A stretch of DNA of 27,503 nt from Fluviicola sp. (GCF_030151805.1 NZ_JASLCN010000284.1:1-27503); one strand, 5' to 3'. Shown: positions 1 through 8,459, counted from the first letter of the stretch. Notes: a model not told the origin generated them from the sequence alone. Program-made: numbers and translations.

Positions 1-713
1 GGAAGTTTTTTTGCCGGAACGGAGCGTTTCTCCATTTCAGCCATGATTGTCTGATCATCCGCATTGTAGATGAAATAATCATCTGCCGTTTGGTTGTTCA
101 GGATGCGGAACTTCGAATTGACATACAATTGCATGTTGTACTCGTAGCGATCCAAATGATCCGGAGTGATGTTTGTCAGAATGGCAATCTCCGCTTTGAA
201 ATCTTCCATATCATCCAACTGGAAAGAACTCAACTCCAACACGTAAATTTCGTTGTCTTCCAACGCCACTTGTTTTGCGAAGCTATATCCGACATTTCCG
301 GCCAATCCCACATTCAATCCTGCTTTTTTCAGCATGTGATGAATCAGCATCGTTGTGGTGGTTTTCCCGTTACTTCCCGTGATACACACTTTTTTTGCCG
401 TGGTAAAATATCCTGCGAATTCGATCTCGGAAATCACTTTGATTCCTTTTTCGCGGATGGCTTTCATCACCGGTGCTTTTTCCGGAATTCCGGGCGACTT
501 GATTACCAAATCTGCTTCCAGAATGCGCTCCATGCTGTGTTTCCCTTGTTCCCATTCCAATCCATACTGATCCAGTTCAGCCTGAAATGTTTCTTTGATA
601 CTCCCGAAATCAGAAACAAAGACTTTTGCCTCCTTTACTTTCGCAAGAATCGCAGCACCGACACCGCTTTCGCCGGCGCCCAAAACAACCACTATTTTGT
701 TTTGAATGTTCAT
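1..713 (-). CDS. murD: UDP-N-acetylmuramoylalanine--D-glutamate ligase (MurD), N-terminal part
   Basis: Cytoplasmic Mur ligase that adds D-Glu to UDP-MurNAc-L-Ala in peptidoglycan precursor synthesis. My reverse-strand translation from the ATG at 713-711 gives about 237 residues. It shows an N-terminal Rossmann-like segment (GAGESGVGAA), the ATP-binding P-loop ITGSNGKTTTT near residue 115, then ELSSFQLD and NITPDHLDRY, all typical of MurD. The gene runs off the left edge, so the C-terminal ligase domain is missing because of the window limit, not a mutation. The ATG shares one base with the mraY stop (TAATG), pointing to translational coupling inside the dcw operon. Identification is firm. 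Confidence 0.95.
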   Translation of the reverse strand, partial: MNIQNKIVVVLGAGESGVGAAILAKVKEAKVFVSDFGSIKETFQAELDQYGLEWEQGKHSMERILEADLVIKSPGIPEKAPVMKAIREKGIKVISEIEFAGYFTTAKKVCITGSNGKTTTTMLIHHMLKKAGLNVGLAGNVGYSFAKQVALEDNEIYVLELSSFQLDDMEDFKAEIAILTNITPDHLDRYEYNMQLYVNSKFRILNNQTADDYFIYNADDQTIMAEMEKRSVPAKKL

Positions 714-1963
714 TACCGCAGTTTCAGAGTTACGATTGATACAACAGCCAGAAGAATTGCCACGATCCAGAAACGGGAAACGATTTTCGCTTCATGCAAG
801 CCCTTTTTCTGGTAGTGATGATGCAGCGGGGCCATTCTGAAAATCCGGCGTCCTTCCCCAAATCGTTTTTTCGTGTATTTGAAATAACCAACCTGCATGA
901 TCACAGATAAATTCTCTACCAGGAAGATTCCGCACAGAACCGGAATCAATAATTCCTTGCGAATGGAAATGGCGAATACCGCAATGATTCCTCCCAAAGC
1001 CAAACTTCCGGTATCTCCCATGAAAACCTGTGCCGGGTAACTGTTATACCACAGGAATCCGATACATGCCCCCACGAAAGCAGCAATGAAGATTACGAGT
1101 TCTTCCGCATACGGAACGTACATCACATTCAGGTAATCCGCAAAATGAACATTCGACGTCACGTAGGCCAAAACCGCCAACGCAATTCCGGCAATGGCGC
1201 TCGTTCCCGTGGCCAGACCATCGAGTCCGTCCGTCATATTTGCCCCGTTCGAAACAGCTATCACCACAATGATCACAAAAGGAATGAACAAAGCCCAGCC
1301 GTAAGATTTGTCAATATCACCGATCAACCAGTTGTAGTTGAATTCGTTGTTTTTAACAAATGGAATCGTTGTCGTCATATCGCGTGTTACAATCCACTTG
1401 GAAGGAATGGTATCCACCACATCTTTTGAATGCTGATGCGTTACGAACGATTCTCCGGCTTGTAATTTGTAATTTGCCGAAACGCGTTTATGAACCTGTA
1501 CATCCGGGTGAAAATACATGATTGATCCCACGATGACTCCCACTCCGATTTGTCCGACAACCTTGAATTTTCCTTTCAAGCCTTCTTTATTCTTTTTGAA
1601 CACTTTGATGTAATCATCGATGAATCCGATTGCTCCCAGCCAAACAGTCGCAAGCAGCATCGTGATCACATATACGTTGTGCAATTTTGCAAACAAAAGC
1701 GTTGGAATTAAGATCGCGGAAAGAATGATCAATCCTCCCATTGTCGGTGTTCCCGCTTTTTCCAATTGCCCCGTCAAACCTAAATCACGAACCGTTTCAC
1801 CGATCTGCTGACGACGCAACAGGTTGATCAGGCGTTTCCCGAAAATGATAGACACGATCAAGGAAGTAATCAATGCCATCGCCGCACGGAAAGAGATGTA
1901 ATGAAACACCCCGGCTCCCGGAAAATCTAATTGTTCTAAATAATTAAAGAGGTATGTTAACAT
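713..1963 (-). CDS. mraY: Phospho-N-acetylmuramoyl-pentapeptide transferase (MraY)
   Basis: Integral membrane enzyme that transfers phospho-MurNAc-pentapeptide to undecaprenyl phosphate, making lipid I. The 416 residues include the signature TPTMGG near residue 72, the catalytic Asp pair GFIDDY at 116-117, NMTDGLDGLA near 242, and the His-rich LHHHYQKKG loop near the C-terminus, with about ten hydrophobic segments. It is longer than the E. coli enzyme (about 360 aa). The extra residues lie at about 155-205 in a polar loop, an insertion I regard as common in Bacteroidota MraY. It sits 38 nt after murE and its stop overlaps the murD start by one base. No murF separates it from murE. Confidence 0.96.
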   Translation of the reverse strand: MLTYLFNYLEQLDFPGAGVFHYISFRAAMALITSLIVSIIFGKRLINLLRRQQIGETVRDLGLTGQLEKAGTPTMGGLIILSAILIPTLLFAKLHNVYVITMLLATVWLGAIGFIDDYIKVFKKNKEGLKGKFKVVGQIGVGVIVGSIMYFHPDVQVHKRVSANYKLQAGESFVTHQHSKDVVDTIPSKWIVTRDMTTTIPFVKNNEFNYNWLIGDIDKSYGWALFIPFVIIVVIAVSNGANMTDGLDGLATGTSAIAGIALAVLAYVTSNVHFADYLNVMYVPYAEELVIFIAAFVGACIGFLWYNSYPAQVFMGDTGSLALGGIIAVFAISIRKELLIPVLCGIFLVENLSVIMQVGYFKYTKKRFGEGRRIFRMAPLHHHYQKKGLHEAKIVSRFWIVAILLAVVSIVTLKLR

Positions 1964-2001
1964 AACTTTTTAGTATTTGATTTGTGTTCGTTTTTCATTC
2001 A

Positions 2002-3462
2002 TCACTTTTTGAGTTTCATGAAGTAATTCTTTACAACATCGAAATCATCGAAGGGATGTTTCACTCCGTTGATCTCCTGGTACTTTTCATGTCCTTTTCC
2101 CGCAATCAGGATAATATCTTTTGGCTGCGCCAAAGACACAGCCGTTTTAATGGCCTGATCTCTGTCCAGAATGGAAAGGACCTTCATTGTTTGGTGTGCT
2201 CCGACCCCGGCTTCCATTTGTTTTAAAATTTCCGCAGGATCTTCTGTTCGAGGGTTGTCTGAAGTCAAAATGACCTTGTTGCTTAATTCACAAGCAATAC
2301 GTGCCATTTCGGGTCTTTTTAGCGCATCGCGATCGCCGCCACACCCCACCACCGTGATGACCTGCTCGTTTCGCGTACGAATATTTTCGATCGTTTTCAA
2401 TACATTTTCCAACGCATCCGGCGTGTGGGCATAATCCACAATCGCAGTAATGTCCGATTCACTTTTGGTGAACTGGAAACGCCCGTCAACGGATTCCAGG
2501 CGGCTTAAAACCGTCAATACTTCCGTTGAATCCGAACCAAGCAACTGGCTGATTCCGTAAACCGTCGCGATGTTGTATGCATTGAAATCTCCGATCAAAC
2601 GGGTCCAAAGTTCAATTCCATTCACCGTCAGAAGTAAACCATTAAAGCTGTTTTCCAATACTTTTACTTTGAAATCGGAATGTGTTTTCAAACCGAAAGT
2701 GGAAATCTTCGCTTTCGTATTCTGAACCATCACCATTCCGTTCTTGTCATCCGCATTTACCAGGGCAAAAGCTTCTTTCGACAAACCGTCAAAAAATGCC
2801 TTTTTAGCTTCGATATATGCTTTAAACGTTCCGTGATAATCCAAATGATCGTGCGTGATATTCGTGAAAGCACCACCTTTGAAAACCAAGCCGGCAATAC
2901 GATTCTGAACTACCGAATGCGAACTGACTTCCATGAAACAATACGAACACCCCTGAGCCACCATGTCTGCCAGCAAAGCATTCAATGCAATCGGATCCGG
3001 AGTGGTATGCGTGGAAGGAATCGTTTCTTTTCCGATCAGATTCACTACTGTTGAAATCAATCCCACTTTGTAGCCCAATCCGGTATACAAATCGTGTAAA
3101 AGTGTTGTCGTGGTTGTTTTTCCGTTTGTTCCGGTAACTCCTACCAATTGCAAATACTGTGAAGGATAATCATAAAAAGCATGTGCCAGTTCACCTAAAG
3201 CCTTTGAAGTGTCCGGAACCAGCAACACTGTTACATGCGACGGAACTTCCACACTTTTCTCGAGCACCAATGCCGTACATCCTTGAGCCAGCACCTGCGG
3301 AATGAAATCGTGTGCATCTACTTTCGTTCCTTTCACAGCAATGAAAAGCGTTCCTGCAAGAGCTTTGCGGGAATCTGAAACAAGCGCAGAAACCATCGCA
3401 TCAGCCGGACCGATCCACTGAGTTACTTTCGTTGCTTTTGCTATTTCATGTAAGGTTTTCAT
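2002..3462 (-). CDS. murE: UDP-MurNAc-L-Ala-D-Glu:meso-diaminopimelate ligase (MurE)
   Basis: Cytoplasmic Mur ligase that adds the third stem-peptide residue. The 486 residues show the P-loop GTNGKTTTTT at 111-120, the central-domain NITHDHLDYHGT near 201, and DNPRTEDP at 402-409. The DNPR form of that motif is the family marker for meso-diaminopimelate rather than lysine, so the peptidoglycan is predicted to be the DAP type. GKGHEKYQ near 455 is also conserved. The ATG overlaps the ftsI stop by four bases (ATGA). Length and start match the family. Confidence 0.96.
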   Translation of the reverse strand: MKTLHEIAKATKVTQWIGPADAMVSALVSDSRKALAGTLFIAVKGTKVDAHDFIPQVLAQGCTALVLEKSVEVPSHVTVLLVPDTSKALGELAHAFYDYPSQYLQLVGVTGTNGKTTTTTLLHDLYTGLGYKVGLISTVVNLIGKETIPSTHTTPDPIALNALLADMVAQGCSYCFMEVSSHSVVQNRIAGLVFKGGAFTNITHDHLDYHGTFKAYIEAKKAFFDGLSKEAFALVNADDKNGMVMVQNTKAKISTFGLKTHSDFKVKVLENSFNGLLLTVNGIELWTRLIGDFNAYNIATVYGISQLLGSDSTEVLTVLSRLESVDGRFQFTKSESDITAIVDYAHTPDALENVLKTIENIRTRNEQVITVVGCGGDRDALKRPEMARIACELSNKVILTSDNPRTEDPAEILKQMEAGVGAHQTMKVLSILDRDQAIKTAVSLAQPKDIILIAGKGHEKYQEINGVKHPFDDFDVVKNYFMKLKK

Positions 3463-5561
3463 TCCAATATCAATTCTATTAATCCTCCCGGAACCAATGG
3501 TGATCCGGCAGGAATTGTTTGTTTTACCACTTTTCCGCTTCCACGGACATACACATGCATTCCCAAATCTTCAATCAGAGCAACCGCATCTTTCGCTGTT
3601 AAACCTGCGAGATTCGGAACGGTCGTTGAAGAAATTTTGCGTGGAACAATGGAGATATTCGAACCTGAAGTTCGAACGTGTGACCATTCGCTGTACGCAT
3701 CCAATTGGTAAGGCAGATGCAAACGCTTCAAAACCGTCACCAAATCCGTAATGTTCCCATCCTTGATCGCCGGAGCATCCTTAACCCGCTTTTTCTCTTC
3801 GTTAATCGCTTTGTGATAATTCAACGAATTGGAGTAAACCTTGTTTGCAATTGCAGAGAACACCGTTCCGGAAACCGTTGCTCCGTAAATATCTTTGGAA
3901 GGTGCAGCAACTACTACAATACAGGAATAAAGCGGTTCATCTGCAGGGAAGTAACCAACGAACGAAGCCTGATACGTTTTGTTTCCTTCTTCTCCGTAAC
4001 GTCCGTCAGCATTCTGAACTACCGCCGTTCCTGTTTTTCCCGCAATATCAAAAAGGGCCGATTTCAAAGCACTTCCCGTTCCACGCTTCACAACTCCTTT
4101 CAAGCATTCCTGTAAAGCACGCAATGTTTTATCAGAGCAGATTTTCGGACGAAGCACAATCGGTTTGTAAGTCTTCACAATTCGTTGTCCTCTGCGGATA
4201 TGCTCCACAAACTGAGGCCGGACCAGGGTTCCGTTATTCGCTACCGCATTGTAAAAAGCCAAAGTCTGCAAAGGCGTTTGCTGCACCTCGTAACCGATTG
4301 CCATCCATGGAAGAGAAATTCCCGACCATTGCCTGGTTCCCGGTGCGTACAAGGTTGGTTTCGGTTCACCCTGAAGATCAATTCCCAATGAGTCACCGAT
4401 TCCGAACGAACGCAAACGATCAATGAACAATTGCGGCTCTTTGCGGTATGCATTGTGAATCACCCGTGCAATGACGTTGGAAGAAAGTTCGAATGCCCTG
4501 CGAATCGTGATTTTACCATAACCGTACGGATTCGAATCTTTTAATTTCAGATCATAGAACTGGTATTCACCAACCGCATTCACCGTATCATCCAAACTAA
4601 TCTTTTGATCTTCCAAAGCAGCCATTAAAACAGCTAATTTGAAAGTAGAACCCGGAACCTCTTTCGTACCGATCGCATGGTTATACAACTCGTAATATTC
4701 GCCATCGGAAGCCAATTGCAAATTCGAAACCGCACGAACAAAACCTGTTTTCACATCCATTACAATCACACAACCGCTTTTCGCGCCCTGGTTTTTCAAC
4801 TGCCGGTACAATTCGGAATGTGCCACTTCCTGGATTTCCATATCAAGCGAAGTAATTAAATCAGCTCCTTCGATCGGCTCGCGAATCATTTTCCCCGTTC
4901 TTTTCCAACCGGAAGAAATTTTTTGCTCCACTTCTTCACCCGGTTCTCCTGCAAGCACTTCGTTAAACGCTCCCTCAATTCCTACACGCAATTCTTTGGA
5001 ATTCTCATTGTGCTGATAATAACCGAGTGTTCTTTTTAAGATTTCTCCGTGAGGACGTTTCCGCAAAATGGTTTCATCCGTATCAATCAAACCTCCTTTG
5101 TTTCTTCCCAAATTGAAAATCGGCAATTCCCTTAAACGATGTCGTTGTTCATTCGTCGCTTTCAGTTTAATGGTAATATACCGTCTTCCTCTTGCTCTTC
5201 CTTTTCGAATATAATTTTCGAAATCGCGGGAAGAAGTTTCCGGAAACAACTGGCTTAAACCGCGAGACAAATCACTGATCTCCTTGTCGAAAATTTCCTG
5301 GCTCACAACTGTAGGATCCATGTGTATGTCAAAGAACGACACCGATGTAATCAACGGCGTATAATTTCTATCGAGTACTTCTCCGCGTCTCGGGTAACGT
5401 TTTACCGCGCGGGTTGGTATTTTTTCTTTGGTTGCTGCAAACAGCGAAGCACTTCCTTCCGACTGAATGATCACCGTTTTCACGATCACCACAATCAAAG
5501 CGATGAAGAAACCTATGTAAACCAGGTAAGCCCGCCACATCAAGTCCTTTTTATCACTCAT
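3459..5561 (-). CDS. ftsI: Division transpeptidase FtsI/PBP3 with C-terminal PASTA domain
   Basis: Septal D,D-transpeptidase (class B penicillin-binding protein), anchored in the inner membrane and acting in the periplasm. The 700-residue product has one N-terminal membrane segment (about 12-32), a dimerisation domain starting at PRRGEVLDRN (about 57), and a transpeptidase domain with all three active-site motifs: STFK (Ser305, Lys308), SSN (360-362) and KTG (509-511). A single PASTA-like domain occupies about 646-700, starting at TVPNLAGLTAKDAV. E. coli FtsI is shorter (about 588 aa) and lacks PASTA, while the longer form is usual in Bacteroidota. The start overlaps the ftsL stop by eight bases, consistent with co-translation of two divisome partners. 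Confidence 0.94.
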   Translation of the reverse strand: MSDKKDLMWRAYLVYIGFFIALIVVIVKTVIIQSEGSASLFAATKEKIPTRAVKRYPRRGEVLDRNYTPLITSVSFFDIHMDPTVVSQEIFDKEISDLSRGLSQLFPETSSRDFENYIRKGRARGRRYITIKLKATNEQRHRLRELPIFNLGRNKGGLIDTDETILRKRPHGEILKRTLGYYQHNENSKELRVGIEGAFNEVLAGEPGEEVEQKISSGWKRTGKMIREPIEGADLITSLDMEIQEVAHSELYRQLKNQGAKSGCVIVMDVKTGFVRAVSNLQLASDGEYYELYNHAIGTKEVPGSTFKLAVLMAALEDQKISLDDTVNAVGEYQFYDLKLKDSNPYGYGKITIRRAFELSSNVIARVIHNAYRKEPQLFIDRLRSFGIGDSLGIDLQGEPKPTLYAPGTRQWSGISLPWMAIGYEVQQTPLQTLAFYNAVANNGTLVRPQFVEHIRRGQRIVKTYKPIVLRPKICSDKTLRALQECLKGVVKRGTGSALKSALFDIAGKTGTAVVQNADGRYGEEGNKTYQASFVGYFPADEPLYSCIVVVAAPSKDIYGATVSGTVFSAIANKVYSNSLNYHKAINEEKKRVKDAPAIKDGNITDLVTVLKRLHLPYQLDAYSEWSHVRTSGSNISIVPRKISSTTVPNLAGLTAKDAVALIEDLGMHVYVRGSGKVVKQTIPAGSPLVPGGLIELILE

Positions 5562-6099
5562 TGTCTGCCCGCTTTAATCGTATCACTTTCGCCGGATTTA
5601 CCGTTTCCTTCAATCCGCGTTTCTCCAATGCCTGAACCAAACGGTAACGGGAAGTCGATTCTTCCAAACGCGCCTTGTTCTCTATGTATTCAGCAGTCTG
5701 CGCATCCACATCAGCCTGCAGATCCGTAATGTCTTTTTGCAATTGTTTGCCATAATATCCTTTCGCCACCATCAACATCAGCAACAAGAGGATAAAAAAG
5801 ATGAACGTCAGGTTATTCAACACAAAATCTCTTGTCAGAATCTCCCCGTTCAACACCTGAATCAGCAAATTCTGGCGACGTGGTTTCGCAGCCGTTGCCG
5901 CCTTCACTTTTGCCTTCGGATTCGAACTGTTTTCAACCTTCGGCTTTTCCGCAACCTTCTTTGCAGATGCTTTTTTTGCGACCCTCTCCTTCTTTACAAC
6001 CTTCTCCTCCGGTATTTCCGTGGAATATTTTTCACGAGATGATTTCCCTCGTACAGCATCCATCGGATTTTCCTCCCGTTCTCTGTACTCATTTTCCAT
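5554..6099 (-). CDS. ftsL: FtsL-like cell division protein
   Basis: Bitopic inner-membrane protein, predicted to bridge FtsI/FtsW to other divisome proteins. The roughly 181 residues contain a basic, Lys/Ala-rich cytoplasmic tail (about 1-90), one strong membrane segment (about 96-114), and a short periplasmic helix with coiled-coil character. Sequence similarity to E. coli FtsL is not evident. The call rests on topology and on position between rsmH and ftsI, the normal ftsL slot in the dcw cluster. I chose the ATG at 6099, which overlaps rsmH by 11 nt; an in-frame GTG at 6102 is possible. The long basic N-terminal tail is longer than in proteobacterial FtsL. Confidence 0.85.
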   Translation of the reverse strand: MENEYREREENPMDAVRGKSSREKYSTEIPEEKVVKKERVAKKASAKKVAEKPKVENSSNPKAKVKAATAAKPRRQNLLIQVLNGEILTRDFVLNNLTFIFFILLLLMLMVAKGYYGKQLQKDITDLQADVDAQTAEYIENKARLEESTSRYRLVQALEKRGLKETVNPAKVIRLKRADNE

Positions 6100-7018
6100 C
6101 ACTCATCTTTTTAGCAATTCGCAACTTTGCACTTCGCGCACGTGAATTCAGCTGAATCTCTTCTTCAGTTGGCAAAATCGGTTTGCGATTCACCTCTTCA
6201 AAAGGCTTCAACACTTTTCCGAAGAAATCTTTTTCAATCGACCCATCCAGGTTTCCGCGTTTCATGAGGTTTTTCACCAAACGATCTTCCAGAGAGTGAT
6301 AGGACATCACTACCAAACGCCCTTCCGGCTTCAACACTTCAGCGGTCTGAAGCAGAAACTTCTCCAACACATCCATTTCCTGGTTCACCTCAATACGAAG
6401 CGCCTGGAATACCTGTGCAAAGAATTTATGATCTTTAAACTTCGGAGCAACCGGCAGCAAAGCCTCCATCAACTCACCCGTTGTTTTAATTTTTGAGCGA
6501 TTACGCGCTTTCACCAATTCCACAGCCGTTTTGAACGGATGATCCAATTCACCGTATTTCCGGAAGATTGCAGCCAATTGTTCTTCATCGTAAGTCTGAA
6601 CAATTTTTGCCGCCGTGAAATCCCCCGATTGGTTCATGCGCATATCCAAAGCTTCATTGGAACGAATCGAGAACCCCCTTTTCGCGTCGTCAAACTGATG
6701 AGACGAAACACCCAGATCTGCCAGAATTCCATCAACAACAGGAATACCCAAAACACGTAAATGATTTTTGAGAAAAGCAAAGTTGGCAGCTACAAAATGG
6801 AAATTCGGAGCTTCCCATGCATTTGCACGAGCGTCCGGATCCTGATCAAATACAATCAGCTGGCCTTTTGGAGAAAGTTTTTCGAAAATGGCACGCGAGT
6901 GACCGCCACCACCAAAGGTAACATCTACGTAAATCCCATCCGGATTAATTGCTAATCCATCAAGACACTCCTGCAACATGACAGGCACGTGGTATGCAGC
7001 ATCGTTATTCGTCATCAT
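6089..7018 (-). CDS. rsmH: 16S rRNA (cytosine(1402)-N4)-methyltransferase RsmH (MraW)
   Basis: SAM-dependent enzyme that N4-methylates C1402 of 16S rRNA. The product begins MMTNNDAAYHVPVML, then shows the SAM-binding VDVTFGGGGHS (about 31-41), FDQDPDA near 58, and the family signature MSYHSLEDR near 242 (usually SFHSLEDR). About 309 residues matches the family. The longer open frame begins with a GTG at 7030. I prefer the ATG at 7018 because family members start just before YHVPV; an adjacent ATG at 7015 cannot be excluded. The start overlaps the mraZ stop by 14 nt, as expected for the first pair of the dcw operon. Confidence 0.95.
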   Translation of the reverse strand: MMTNNDAAYHVPVMLQECLDGLAINPDGIYVDVTFGGGGHSRAIFEKLSPKGQLIVFDQDPDARANAWEAPNFHFVAANFAFLKNHLRVLGIPVVDGILADLGVSSHQFDDAKRGFSIRSNEALDMRMNQSGDFTAAKIVQTYDEEQLAAIFRKYGELDHPFKTAVELVKARNRSKIKTTGELMEALLPVAPKFKDHKFFAQVFQALRIEVNQEMDVLEKFLLQTAEVLKPEGRLVVMSYHSLEDRLVKNLMKRGNLDGSIEKDFFGKVLKPFEEVNRKPILPTEEEIQLNSRARSAKLRIAKKMSDGK

Positions 7019-7466
7019 TCCCCAAATCACCCATTACTTCATCTGCCAAATCAGCAAAATCAGCCATGTTTCCATCAATCAGTTGGAAATATTTGTCCTT
7101 GTCCCAGATTTCAATTCGATCGTTGTATGCGATCAGCATCACATCCTTATCCAAACCAACACGTTCCATGTGCATCACCGGAATCAATGCGCGACCCGCA
7201 TTATCCAGCGCGATTTGTTTTGCCCCCTGATGAAACAAGCGGTAAAACATCCGGTTTTGTGGTTTAAACAAGTTCAGCTTCGACAACTTCGCCGACAACT
7301 TTTCCCATTCATTCATCGGGTAAAGCGTCAAACAGTCTTCAAAGCCTTTGTTCAACATGAATTGTTCCTGAGCATCCGGAGAAAGTTGCTTGCGCAGCCC
7401 TGCAGGGAAGAGGAATCGTCCTTTTCCATCCAGTTTTACTTCAAATTCTCCGACAAGTCCAGCCAT
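7005..7466 (-). CDS. mraZ: Transcriptional regulator MraZ
   Basis: First gene of the dcw operon and its DNA-binding regulator. It forms a ring-shaped oligomer made of SpoVT/AbrB-like halves. The 153 residues contain the two expected DxxxR motifs, DGKGR at 13-17 and DNAGR at 88-92, about 75 residues apart. The C-terminal tail (about 135-153) is short and acidic. Family members bind short direct repeats upstream of their own gene, and this gene is preceded by three such repeats at 7499-7528, so autoregulation is likely. Start and length agree with the family (about 143-155 aa). Confidence 0.96.
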   Translation of the reverse strand: MAGLVGEFEVKLDGKGRFLFPAGLRKQLSPDAQEQFMLNKGFEDCLTLYPMNEWEKLSAKLSKLNLFKPQNRMFYRLFHQGAKQIALDNAGRALIPVMHMERVGLDKDVMLIAYNDRIEIWDKDKYFQLIDGNMADFADLADEVMGDLGNDDE

Positions 7467-7498
7467 AGCTATTAATAATGGGTAAAATTAGGGAGAAT

Positions 7499-7528
7499 CA
7501 CCCACTTTTTACCACCAAATTACACTTT
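7499..7528 (-). promoter_or_regulatory. MraZ operator: three tandem 10-bp boxes
   Basis: Read on the minus strand, three direct 10-mers are exactly adjacent: AAAGTGTAAT (7528-7519), TTGGTGGTAA (7518-7509) and AAAGTGGGTG (7508-7499). They share a central GTG with 10-bp periodicity. MraZ sites in E. coli (TGGGN repeats) and mollicutes (AAAGTG-type repeats) have the same triple 10-bp spacing in front of mraZ. The block lies just downstream of the predicted start site, where a bound MraZ ring would block transcription. The motif and phase are seen directly; the binding is inferred. Confidence 0.8.
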
Positions 7529-7552
7529 GTTGATAACTTCTAACGTAAACAA

Positions 7553-7583
7553 CAAACATAAGGTTACAACATTTTATTCAAAA
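7553..7583 (-). promoter_or_regulatory. Predicted promoter of the mraZ-led dcw operon
   Basis: On the minus strand, TTTTG (7583-7579) is followed after 18 nt by TATGTTTG (7560-7553), an exact TAnnTTTG. This matches the Bacteroidota housekeeping promoter. The predicted start site is near 7547, giving a 5' UTR of about 80 nt that contains the three MraZ boxes. Confidence 0.75.
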
Positions 7584-7618
7584 GGTCTGATTTTATTGAA
7601 TTTTTAGATTTTTAATCC

Positions 7619-7658
7619 ATGGTGGTAAAAAGTGGTAACAAATGAAAAATTGTGGAAA
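7619..7658 (+). promoter_or_regulatory. Second, inverted cluster of MraZ-like boxes
   Basis: On the plus strand, four consecutive 10-mers are in phase: ATGGTGGTAA, AAAGTGGTAA, CAAATGAAAA and ATTGTGGAAA. The first two are strong matches to the operator boxes, the third is weak. The 16-mer TGGTGGTAAAAAGTGG at 7620-7635 is repeated perfectly in inverted orientation at 7502-7517 inside the proximal operator. Relative to the predicted dcw start site the cluster lies at about -72 to -111. It may be a distal MraZ site. Confidence 0.6.
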
Positions 7659-8205
7659 AATTGTCTGAAAGAGAACAAACCGGCCGGCCGTTACAAAACG
7701 GAATGAAAGATCAAACAAAACGCATGAATCTATCTGTTTTATTGACCTAACAATCAACCATTCAACTGAAAATTCACTATGAAGATAAAAAGCTCATTCT
7801 TCCGGTCAACTTCCAAATTTTCTGACATTTCTGACAGGCAAAAAGCGTCGTCAAAAAATTCGGTCAACTTCCTAAATGCCCGAATAAAAAAAACCGAAAA
7901 ACACTTCTTATCCCGGAACGTTTTAAAAGACACCATTTAGTCGTAACGCTAAACAACGAATCGAAATAATCCCAAACGGAAAGAACGTCCCGATATATTG
8001 ACATTTTTCAAAGGACAAGAAGGGAGGAAAAAGCCGTGTTTTCTGCTTTTGAAGTCGAAAAAAGATCAATTACCAGGCTGACAATTCCTGAGAATAAAAA
8101 AACTTCTCATTTCATTTTGTAGGAAATCAAACTATTTATCAGGTGTTTAGTTGTAATGTTCACGAATTTCGGAAAACCACATTTGCATTTTCAGTATTTA
8201 TACGG
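7659..8205. other. Intergenic stretch without a convincing gene
   Basis: About 550 nt between the distal MraZ-like boxes and the RNA-like locus. A 60-codon minus-strand frame at 7754-7936 has no recognisable motif and is not believed. Visible details are a 12-bp direct repeat CGGTCAACTTCC at 7803-7814 and 7861-7872, a short repeat TTCTGACA about 7820-7836, and a GC palindrome CGGCCGGCCG at 7681-7690 with no loop or T tract. I assign no function. Confidence 0.5.
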
Positions 8206-8236
8206 TTGTATAATCCTTTTTAACCCCTTACTTTTG
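8206..8236 (+). promoter_or_regulatory. Predicted plus-strand promoter of RNA-like locus
   Basis: TTG at 8206-8208, a 20-nt spacer, then TACTTTTG at 8229-8236, an exact TAnnTTTG box. No protein gene follows on the plus strand until engB, so this promoter should drive a short transcript ending at the terminator at 8521-8555. Predicted start is near 8241. Confidence 0.6.
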
Positions 8237-8426
8237 TAATAACACTATTCACAACAAATATGAGTCAGAATTGAAAGCTGAATCAGGCGGACTGCTGGTC
8301 AAGGAGCAGAAAAACCTGGAAGGTATCAGATGACTTAAAAATATGGAATATGACTGGGAAATTTGTTTATTTCCTGCAAAGGCGCTAACTTTCCCAGTCA
8401 ATTCACTAAATTGTTTGACAATAAAA

Positions 8427-8459
8427 CAAAGATATTGAGCTGAGGGTGTTCTTCAAAAA
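8427..8459 (-). promoter_or_regulatory. Predicted minus-strand promoter converging on the RNA locus
   Basis: On the minus strand, TTTTTG (8459-8454) is followed after 19 nt by TATCTTTG (8434-8427), an exact Bacteroidota match. Transcription would start near 8422 and run through the 11-bp stem-loop at 8351-8400 toward mraZ, antisense to the plus-strand candidate RNA. No ORF of useful size follows on this strand. Confidence 0.5.

Noticed and set aside
90..815. 241-codon plus-strand frame opposite murD/mraY
   Set aside because: It is the antisense of the clear murD and mraY reading frames and has no recognisable motif.
3845..4426. 193-codon plus-strand frame opposite ftsI
   Set aside because: Antisense shadow of the transpeptidase domain, which carries all catalytic motifs on the minus strand.
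7681..7690. CGGCCGGCCG palindrome as a terminator or binding site
   Set aside because: No loop, no T tract and no gene ending nearby; a short GC palindrome can arise by chance.
7754..7936. 60-codon minus-strand frame in the intergenic region
   Set aside because: Low-complexity, Phe/Lys-rich, no promoter, motif or neighbour support; expected by chance in AT-rich DNA.
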